A DNA stretch of 7,996 nt, from positions 1-7,996 of the forward strand of contig JAGACP010000164.1 in the NCBI GenBank assembly GCA_017614055.1, read 5' to 3'. Of the stretch, positions 1-4,908 are shown piece after piece. Every line of letters begins with the position of its first letter. The stretch's first letter is position 1. The position numbers were made by a program, and so were the translations under genes. This DNA is from Erysipelotrichaceae bacterium (GTDB lineage: Bacteria > Bacillota_I > Bacilli_A > Erysipelotrichales > Erysipelotrichaceae). The notes under the pieces are model-generated. The model saw only the letters and a program-made list of their open reading frames with translations. It ran no database searches and had not been told where the DNA came from.

Positions 1-1
1 C

Positions 2-760
2 GTAGACAATACGAAGCTGTCGATAATAACGACCATAGGATTCGACCACATGGACAGGCTGGGCAATACGCTGGTAGAGATCTGCAGGGAGAAATGCGGC
101 ATCATCAAGGATGATTCCAAAGTACTGACAGGATATCTTGCCGAAGACTGCAGTGCGACGGTCGAGGAAGAGGCAAGGAAACACCATTCTAAGTTGTATA
201 AACTCGGAGAATTTGCCAGTCTGGGAGACAGAAGTTTCATCTATGAAGGCGAGAAATATGAGATCCTGTCCTATGCGACATACCAGGTTCACAACGCCTG
301 TCTGGCGCTGGATGCGTTCAGGATAATAAGCGAGGACTATCCTTTCGAAATAGATCTGGACAAGGCCAAAAAAGCCCTTAAGACGTCGAACTGGCGCTGC
401 CGTTTCGAGATAGTGAAGGAAGAACCGAGAGTCATACTCGACGGAGCCCACAATATCCACGGCATCACGGCTCTGGCGGAATCTTTCGATCAGTTTTCCG
501 GCAGCAAATGCATCGTCTTTTCTGCCCTGAAGAGGAAGGAATACCTGAAGATGATCGAAGTCCTGAAACAGCACTGCGACAGGCTGGTGATCACGACCTT
601 CGAGAATCCCGAGGCCATCGATCTGAATGACTTTGAGGTATATCATACCGATCACGACTATATCCATGCCATAGATGAGGCCATGAAAGGATATGAGAAC
701 GTGCTGATCTGCGGCTCTCTGTATTTCCTCAGCGAGGTTGTGCTTAACTGTAAATTCTAA
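2..760 (+). CDS. folC: Folylpolyglutamate synthase / dihydrofolate synthase, C-terminal part (5' truncated by window edge)
   Basis: Cytosolic ATP-dependent Mur-ligase-type enzyme that adds glutamate to dihydropteroate and/or tetrahydrofolates, so it makes and retains cellular folate. The frame is open from base 2, so the ATG at 50 is internal; 252 residues remain and the N-terminal P-loop part lies off the left edge. The first visible residues ([14 protein letters not shown], then EKCGIIK) match the FolC signature usually written TNIGxDHxxxLGxT...EKAGIIK. Further in come the helix [11 protein letters not shown], the linker WRCRFEIV (usually WPGRFE) and the C-terminal-domain motif [10 protein letters not shown] (usually DGAHNPHG). 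The Pro-to-Ile and Pro/Gly-to-Arg/Cys changes are modest departures. The end TAA is followed 31 bases later by udp. Whether it has both dihydrofolate and folylpolyglutamate synthase activity cannot be told from this part. Confidence 0.93.
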   Translation, partial: VDNTKLSIITTIGFDHMDRLGNTLVEICREKCGIIKDDSKVLTGYLAEDCSATVEEEARKHHSKLYKLGEFASLGDRSFIYEGEKYEILSYATYQVHNACLALDAFRIISEDYPFEIDLDKAKKALKTSNWRCRFEIVKEEPRVILDGAHNIHGITALAESFDQFSGSKCIVFSALKRKEYLKMIEVLKQHCDRLVITTFENPEAIDLNDFEVYHTDHDYIHAIDEAMKGYENVLICGSLYFLSEVVLNCKF

Positions 761-766
761 TAGAAT
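738..766 (+). promoter_or_regulatory. Weak candidate sigma-A promoter for udp
   Basis: TTGTGC (738-743) and TAGAAT (761-766) are separated by 17 bases, inside the folC end and the AT-rich 31-base gap. The -10 matches the consensus at 5 of 6 positions, the -35 at only 3 of 6. It would give a leader of about 20 bases before udp. Read-through from folC is equally possible. Confidence 0.25.
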
Positions 767-776
767 TAAATATATC

Positions 777-783
777 AAAGGAG
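777..783 (+). promoter_or_regulatory. Ribosome binding site of udp, fixes the start at 792
   Basis: AAAGGAG lies 8 bases before ATG 792. This decides against the longer in-frame reading beginning at 738, which would overlap folC and has no comparable site. It also agrees with family length, because E. coli Udp is about 253 residues and this start gives 258. Confidence 0.85.
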
Positions 784-791
784 ACCATATA

Positions 792-1568
792 ATGATCAAT
801 TATTCAGAAAATCCGGGCAAGCAGTACCACATCGGAACAGGTCCGGAAGATATCGGCGAATACGTCATCCTTCCGGGCGATCCGGGAAGATGCGAAAAGA
901 TCGCGAAGTATTTCGACAACGCAGAAAAAACGGGACAGAACAGGGAATATACGACATATACCGGCTATCTCAACGGCACGAAGGTTTCCGTTTGTTCTAC
1001 CGGCATCGGCGGTCCGAGCGCTTCCATCGCTCTTGAGGAGCTCGTGGCAAACGGCGCACACACCTTCATCAGGATCGGCACGTGCGGAGGCATGCAGCTG
1101 GACGTCAAGGGAGGCGATGTTGCGGTATCTACGGCTTCCATCAGGATGGAAGGCACCACCAAGGAATATGCGCCTATCGAATTCCCGGCCGTAGCCAATC
1201 TGGAGGTCACCAATGCCCTGGTCGAGGCATGCAAGAGACTGGGACAGCCATATCATGTGGGTGTGACGCAGTCCAAGGACTCTTTCTACGGACAGCATCG
1301 TCCGGAGACTCTTCCAAACGGCGAAGAGCTCATAAGGAAATGGAAAGCCTGGCTGGCACTTGACTGCAAGGCTTCGGAGATGGAATCTGCCGCACTGTTC
1401 ATCGTCGGACAGTATCTCAGAGTCAGAGTGGGTTCGTGCTTCCTGGTCGTAGCCAATCAGGAAAGGGCGGCTGCAGGTCTGGACAATCCGAGAGTACACG
1501 ATACCGACTGCGCGATCAAGGTCGCCGTTGAAGCTCTGAAGATCCTCATCGAGGAAGACAAGAAATAA
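792..1568 (+). CDS. udp: Uridine phosphorylase
   Basis: Cytosolic enzyme of pyrimidine salvage: uridine + phosphate gives uracil + ribose-1-phosphate. The 258-residue protein is a full-length NP-I family member. Phosphate-site residues known from E. coli Udp can be placed: GDPGR at 29-33 (Arg33), Arg51 in NREYTT, and Arg94/Thr97 in [19 protein letters not shown] (69-80) and the ribose-site EMES (196-199) are intact. Gln168 and Arg170 in YGQHRPET match E. coli Gln166/Arg168, the pair that selects uracil over purines, so uridine specificity is well supported. The position equivalent to E. coli Arg223 is Gln here (VANQER, 221-225). The gene follows folC by 31 bases and is closed by a terminator, so it ends its transcription unit. 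Alignment to E. coli Udp is from memory. Confidence 0.95.
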   Translation: MINYSENPGKQYHIGTGPEDIGEYVILPGDPGRCEKIAKYFDNAEKTGQNREYTTYTGYLNGTKVSVCSTGIGGPSASIALEELVANGAHTFIRIGTCGGMQLDVKGGDVAVSTASIRMEGTTKEYAPIEFPAVANLEVTNALVEACKRLGQPYHVGVTQSKDSFYGQHRPETLPNGEELIRKWKAWLALDCKASEMESAALFIVGQYLRVRVGSCFLVVANQERAAAGLDNPRVHDTDCAIKVAVEALKILIEEDKK

Positions 1569-1583
1569 TCTCATGATCATTCG

Positions 1584-1626
1584 AAAGCACGGATATCCTT
1601 CACGGGAACATTCCGTGCTTTTTTGT
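1584..1626 (+). terminator. Rho-independent terminator after udp
   Basis: Arms 1584-1593 (AAAGCACGGA) and 1612-1621 (TCCGTGCTTT) pair perfectly over 10 bp around an 18-base loop. The T-rich tail runs from 1619 to about 1627. It begins 15 bases after the udp stop. Confidence 0.88.
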
Positions 1627-1632
1627 TAGAAT
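1624..1632 (+). promoter_or_regulatory. Candidate extended -10 promoter for the DUF3267 gene
   Basis: TGTTAGAAT is an extended -10 element (TG-N-TAGAAT) lying on the T-tail of the udp terminator. The -35 region is poor: the best is GGAACA at 1605-1610, inside the hairpin loop. Transcription would start near 1638, leaving a leader of about 22 bases. Only about 35 bases separate the terminator from the start codon, so a promoter is expected in or next to this place. Confidence 0.4.
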
Positions 1633-1647
1633 AGAACATGAAAACAA

Positions 1648-1652
1648 AGGGG
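1648..1652 (+). promoter_or_regulatory. Ribosome binding site that favours start 1661 over 1655
   Basis: AGGGG at 1648-1652 lies only 2 bases before ATG 1655 but 8 bases before the in-frame ATG 1661. The second spacing is the workable one, so the protein probably begins MKEKDTERK. Confidence 0.65.
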
Positions 1653-1660
1653 ATATGGAT

Positions 1661-2311
1661 ATGAAAGAAAAAGACACGGAGAGAAAACTGACGGAGGCCG
1701 AACAGCGCAGGCTGGATGCCTTCAAAGTCAAGAGCGGGGAACTATTGTCGCAGGGCTATGAAATGGAGGATCTCACGGTCAGTCCGATGAAAGCCAATAC
1801 CACGGGCGTTCTTTATGGAACGCTTCTGGCGCTGCCTTTCGCCGTTCTGTTTTTCCTTATAGCCGACAGTTCGTCGATGCTTCGCGGAGAAGGTTTCTTG
1901 TTTCACTATGTCATGTTCTTTGTGGTGATGTTCGTGCTGATCGTCATTCATGAACTCATACATGGTTTGACCTGGTCTGTTTCGACGGAGAACGGATTCA
2001 GAAGCATCGAATTCGGCGTCATCTGGAAGACTCTCAATCCCTACTGCACATGTTCGGAGCCTCTGACGAAAAGTCAGTACATGGCCGGACTGCTGATGCC
2101 TTGCCTGCTGCTGGGAGTCGTTCCGTGCCTGATATCATACTTCACCCGCAATCTGTGGCTTCTGGCCATGGGAGCCGTCATGATCATGAGCGCGGGAGGG
2201 GACATCCTTATCGGAACGCTGCTTCTCAGACACAGAAGCAGGTCTGACGATCTTTTCCTGGATCATCCTACGGACATAGGTCTGGTCTGTTTCAGAAAGA
2301 AGGACTCCTAA
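1661..2311 (+). CDS. DUF3267 family membrane protein, putative zincin metalloprotease
   Basis: Predicted integral membrane protein of 216 residues. A charged cytosolic-looking N-terminus (1-45) is followed by about four hydrophobic segments, near 49-68, 80-97, 141-160 and 166-186. At the end of the second segment is IHELIHG, giving the zinc-protease motif HExxH (His97, Glu98, His101). Downstream are LNPYCTCSEPLTKSQY (125-140), the segment MSAGGD with Asp181 as a possible third metal ligand, and DHPTDIG (201-207). This order matches DUF3267 (Pfam 'putative zincin peptidase'), whose substrates are unknown to me. The gene stands alone between a terminator and the next promoter region, so its neighbours say little about function. 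Family assignment is strong; protease activity is only inferred from the motif. Confidence 0.85.
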   Translation: MKEKDTERKLTEAEQRRLDAFKVKSGELLSQGYEMEDLTVSPMKANTTGVLYGTLLALPFAVLFFLIADSSSMLRGEGFLFHYVMFFVVMFVLIVIHELIHGLTWSVSTENGFRSIEFGVIWKTLNPYCTCSEPLTKSQYMAGLLMPCLLLGVVPCLISYFTRNLWLLAMGAVMIMSAGGDILIGTLLLRHRSRSDDLFLDHPTDIGLVCFRKKDS

Positions 2312-2335
2312 ATATATTAAATATTTGTGAATTTA

Positions 2336-2364
2336 TTAATTAATGAGGCCGCATATGATATACT
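2336..2364 (+). promoter_or_regulatory. Candidate extended -10 promoter for the isomerase-hypBA-flavoprotein operon
   Basis: TTAATT (2336-2341) and TATACT (2359-2364) are 17 bases apart, and TGA at 2356-2358 makes an extended -10 (TG-N-TATACT). The upstream stretch 2312-2344 is almost pure A+T and could act as an UP element. Transcription would start near 2371, leaving an 83-base leader. The -35 matches only 3 of 6 positions. The -10 lies in the left arm of the inverted repeat at 2346-2394. Confidence 0.45.
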
Positions 2365-2397
2365 TTTCTTGTAAATATGTATCATTTTCGGCCTTTT
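2346..2397 (+). terminator. Imperfect hairpin with short T-tail: terminator of the DUF3267 gene or operator-like dyad
   Basis: AGGCCG (2346-2351) pairs with CGGCCT (2389-2394). Past a 3x3 internal loop, ATGATATAC (2355-2363) pairs with GTATCAT (2379-2385) if two bases bulge out, leaving a 15-base loop. The outer stem is followed by only TTTT then ATC. It could terminate transcription coming from 2311. Because the operon promoter candidate sits in its left arm, it may instead be a protein-binding dyad. The rest of the 2312-2453 gap shows no gene. Confidence 0.5.
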
Positions 2398-2453
2398 ATC
2401 GTGCATGAAATGGTACTGAAGATATTTTCGTCAAGAAGGGGAATAATAATCAT

Positions 2454-3866
2454 ATGGCAAAGAAAACTGATCGTATCTGCATTATCGGCGGAGGACCTGC
2501 CGGTATTTCTGCTGCAATGTATCTTGAGAAGAAGGGTTACAAGAACTATGTGATCTATGAACGTCAGAACAAGGTCGGCGGCAAGTGTTTCTCACCGAGG
2601 ATCGAGGTAAACGGCGAGGAGCGTACATATGAGACCGGTGCCATAATGGGTGCCATCACATACCATGCCGTTCACGAAGTCGAACAGTTCGCAGGCGTAG
2701 GACACGACGACGGTCCGAACATGCGCAGGATGTACCGCGACAAGACCGGCAAGGAGATCCATCCGTTCGAACCTAAGATCGATTTCTCATTCTCGAAGCT
2801 TTTCGGACTTCTCAGATTAAAGAAGCAGATGAAGAAGCTCGTCGAGATTATGGATACCAAATACAAAGGATATGACTGCTACGGACACAGAGGCGTTGCC
2901 CAGGGCCGTTATTCAGGGCTTTCAAAGGGTGTCAATGACGCACTTCAGCACATCGAAGGCGAGAACCCTAATCTGAAGGACCTCGCGCTTCCTTTCGACC
3001 AGTTCTGCAAGCTCAACGGCGTCGAGGAAGTCATGCGCATCTGGATCGGACCTTACACGTCATTCGGCTACGGCTATTTCGACGAGATCCCTGCGGCATA
3101 TGTCATGAAGTATCTTGACACGACGACCGCCATCGAGTTCATCAACATGAGACTGTGGACCTGGAAGGACGGAACGCAGTCCATCTACGAGGCCGCCAAC
3201 AAGAAGCTCAAGCACCCGGTAGAACTCAATACGGAAGTGGTCAAGGTCGTAAGACCTAAGGAAGGCAAGACCGGCAAGATCAAGGTCACCACTCTGAAAG
3301 GCAAGAAGAAGACCGTCGAGGAGTTCGACAGACTGATCGTCACCACGCCACTCGACCTGTTCGCCAAATATGCGGATGCCAGAGACGAAGAGAAGAAACT
3401 CTTCAGCAAGATCATCCACGAAAAGTATGTCGACTTCATCGCGAAGTTCAAGAAGGACGGCGGTCCTACGATCTCCGGCTACATCTTCGACAACATGACC
3501 GTCGACAGACTCGGACATGCCATGGTGTATTATCACCGCTGGGAGGACCAGGGAGCCAACTGCCCGAGCACCGTATACGCACTGAGGAACCACATGGGAA
3601 GCAAGGACGTTCCATACAGAGACACCATCAGGATGATGATGGAAGACATGGAACAGTGCGGTTTCCCTGTAAAACAGAGACTTTACGAACAGGAATCATA
3701 CTACTGTCCGCATGTATCGCCTGAAGACTATGCCGACGGCTGGTACGACAAGCTGGACGAGATGCAGGGCAAGCAGAATACCTACTATGCCGGCGAGATC
3801 ATCAGCTTCGGCGACATGGAAGATACCTGTGCCGCTTCAAAGGATCTTGTAGAGAGATTCTTCTAA
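2454..3866 (+). CDS. FAD-dependent polyenoic fatty acid isomerase-like protein (linoleate isomerase family)
   Basis: Predicted cytosolic flavoenzyme of 470 residues. The N-terminal FAD Rossmann motif is IIGGGPAG (10-17), with Glu36 at the end of the second strand and VGGKC at 41-45. The whole chain resembles Cutibacterium acnes PAI, which moves a double bond in free linoleate to give trans-10,cis-12 conjugated linoleate. Shared blocks are YETGAIMG (59-66), DGPNMRR (86-92), FGYGYFDEIPAAYVMKYL (204-221), LWTWKDGTQ, HAMVYYHRW, and the C-terminal FAD-binding YYAGEIISFGDMEDTC with SKDLVERFF. PAI's substrate-contacting Arg88 and Phe193 align with Arg92 and Phe229. It is about 46 residues longer than PAI (424), mainly around 105-172 and 260-290. 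AAGGGG at 2436-2441 precedes ATG 2454 by 12 bases. It ends one base before hypB. The PAI comparison is from memory; another fatty-acid or amine-oxidase-like substrate remains possible. Confidence 0.82.
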   Translation: MAKKTDRICIIGGGPAGISAAMYLEKKGYKNYVIYERQNKVGGKCFSPRIEVNGEERTYETGAIMGAITYHAVHEVEQFAGVGHDDGPNMRRMYRDKTGKEIHPFEPKIDFSFSKLFGLLRLKKQMKKLVEIMDTKYKGYDCYGHRGVAQGRYSGLSKGVNDALQHIEGENPNLKDLALPFDQFCKLNGVEEVMRIWIGPYTSFGYGYFDEIPAAYVMKYLDTTTAIEFINMRLWTWKDGTQSIYEAANKKLKHPVELNTEVVKVVRPKEGKTGKIKVTTLKGKKKTVEEFDRLIVTTPLDLFAKYADARDEEKKLFSKIIHEKYVDFIAKFKKDGGPTISGYIFDNMTVDRLGHAMVYYHRWEDQGANCPSTVYALRNHMGSKDVPYRDTIRMMMEDMEQCGFPVKQRLYEQESYYCPHVSPEDYADGWYDKLDEMQGKQNTYYAGEIISFGDMEDTCAASKDLVERFF

Positions 3867-3867
3867 G

Positions 3868-4524
3868 ATGAAGATAATAGAACTTAAAGAGACCATCACC
3901 GCTTCCAACGACAGAGACGCGGAAGTATTGAGAAACAGGCTTGCGGACAGCAAGTGTCTTCTCATCAACCTCATGGCCTCTCCGGGAGCGGGAAAGACCA
4001 CGCTGCTGGAAAGGACCATCAAGGATCTGAATGGCAGATACCGCATCGGCATCATCGAGGCTGACATCGATTCCGATGTGGATGCCCGGAGGCTTTCTCT
4101 GCTGGGAGTGAAGGCCGTTCAGGCGCATACCGACGGCATGTGCCACATGGATGCCGGCATGACGAAGACCGCCCTTGAAGAGCTGGGCTTCGACGATCTG
4201 GATCTGATATTCCTCGAGAATGTCGGAAACCTCATCTGTCCCGCCGAGTTCGATACGGGTGCCGGAAGAAACGTCATGATCCTGAGCGTCCCTGAAGGCG
4301 ACGACAAGCCGCTGAAGTATCCGCTGATGTTCACCAAGAGCGACGTGCTCCTGATAACCAAGATCGATACCAAGAGCGTGTTTGATTTCGACTTCGATAA
4401 GTGCAGGGAAAGAGCGAAGAAGCTCAATCCCGATATCACCATCTTCGAAGTATCCGCCAAGACGGGCGAGGGCATGGAAGCGTGGCTTGAATGGCTCACC
4501 GGTCAGACCGACCAGTGGATCTGA
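3868..4524 (+). CDS. hypB: Nickel-incorporation GTPase HypB
   Basis: SIMIBI-class GTPase that, with HypA, drives nickel loading into [NiFe]-hydrogenase (in some bacteria also urease). The 218-residue protein shows the P-loop ASPGAGKTT (37-45, Lys43), EADIDSDVDARR (64-75), ENVGNLICP (117-125), the HypB-typical GDDKPLKYP, the guanine motif TKID (164-167; NKxD in many relatives) and SAKTGEG (197-203). Cys92-His93 and Cys124 match the G-domain metal-site residues of E. coli HypB (Cys166, His167, Cys198). The high-affinity N-terminal CxxCGC nickel site and any His-rich tail are absent, so this is the short form. The start follows the isomerase stop by one base with only a weak GAGAG upstream, suggesting translational coupling. 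No nickel enzyme is in the window, so its client is unknown. Confidence 0.95.
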   Translation: MKIIELKETITASNDRDAEVLRNRLADSKCLLINLMASPGAGKTTLLERTIKDLNGRYRIGIIEADIDSDVDARRLSLLGVKAVQAHTDGMCHMDAGMTKTALEELGFDDLDLIFLENVGNLICPAEFDTGAGRNVMILSVPEGDDKPLKYPLMFTKSDVLLITKIDTKSVFDFDFDKCRERAKKLNPDITIFEVSAKTGEGMEAWLEWLTGQTDQWI

Positions 4525-4525
4525 C

Positions 4526-4897
4526 ATGCATGAGATGGGCATAGTCATTCATCTGGCCAAGACGCTGGATGAACTGGCTGATGAAAAGCACATAACGAAG
4601 ATAGGTTCCGTAACGCTGTCCGTAGGGGAGGTCTCGGGTATCGTGAACGATCTGTTCATCGATGCCTGGAACTATTTCCGTCAGAAACATCCCGTACTGT
4701 ATGATGCCGAGATGAGGATAGAAGTCGTCAAGGCGGTAACGCACTGCGACGGATGCGGAAAGAACTACGAGACTCTGAAATACGGAAAGATATGTCCTCA
4801 CTGCGGAAGCAGCGAGACATGGCTTATAGAGGGCAACGGATGTGTCATCAAGGAGATTGAAGCCGAGACCGATGACGACGTTGCCGGGGATCAATAG
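4526..4897 (+). CDS. hypA: Nickel metallochaperone HypA
   Basis: Small zinc-containing protein that binds nickel at its N-terminus and hands it on with HypB during hydrogenase (sometimes urease) maturation. The 123-residue product begins MHEMGI; His2 and Glu3 are the conserved Ni ligands. This fixes the start at 4526, since a longer in-frame reading from 4382 would bury the motif and overlap hypB. The zinc site is Cys74-x2-Cys77 and Cys90-x2-Cys93. SVGEVSGIV (32-40) and GNGCVIKEIE (103-112) are also family-typical. Length is normal for HypA, with an acidic tail (EAETDDDVAGDQ). ATG follows the hypB stop by one base and has no good ribosome site, so coupling to hypB is likely. The order hypB-hypA is the reverse of the common hypA-hypB. 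Confidence 0.95.
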   Translation: MHEMGIVIHLAKTLDELADEKHITKIGSVTLSVGEVSGIVNDLFIDAWNYFRQKHPVLYDAEMRIEVVKAVTHCDGCGKNYETLKYGKICPHCGSSETWLIEGNGCVIKEIEAETDDDVAGDQ

Positions 4898-4901
4898 GAG
4901 G
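4896..4901 (+). promoter_or_regulatory. Ribosome binding site of the Fe-S flavoprotein, overlapping the hypA stop
   Basis: AGGAGG shares two bases with the TAG stop of hypA and lies 7 bases before ATG 4909. It is a near-perfect site and stands out against the weak sites of hypB and hypA. The last gene of the operon may therefore be translated more strongly and independently. Confidence 0.85.
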
Positions 4902-4908
4902 AAAAGGA

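Noticed and set aside
738..791. N-terminal extension of uridine phosphorylase into folC
   Set aside because: The ATG at 792 has a good ribosome site and gives the family length. The extra 18 codons overlap folC and do not look like Udp.
804..1580. 258-codon open frame on the minus strand across udp
   Set aside because: It lies antisense to a gene with clear catalytic motifs, its product resembles nothing I know, and no ribosome site or promoter was seen for it. It is a codon-bias shadow.
2312..2453. Riboswitch or small RNA in the gap before the isomerase gene
   Set aside because: Apart from the inverted repeat no conserved riboswitch core was recognised, and about 83 bases of leader is short for most known classes. 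There is no positive evidence.
3060..3593. 177-codon open frame on the minus strand within the isomerase gene
   Set aside because: Antisense shadow of a well-supported flavoenzyme, without any domain or start signal.
4382..4525. N-terminal extension of HypA into hypB
   Set aside because: HypA function needs the Met-His-Glu N-terminus, which begins at 4526. The upstream in-frame sequence is hypB read in another frame.
3802..4548. 248-codon open frame on the minus strand across hypB
   Set aside because: It mirrors hypB and the end of the isomerase gene and has no recognisable motif. The sense genes are certain.
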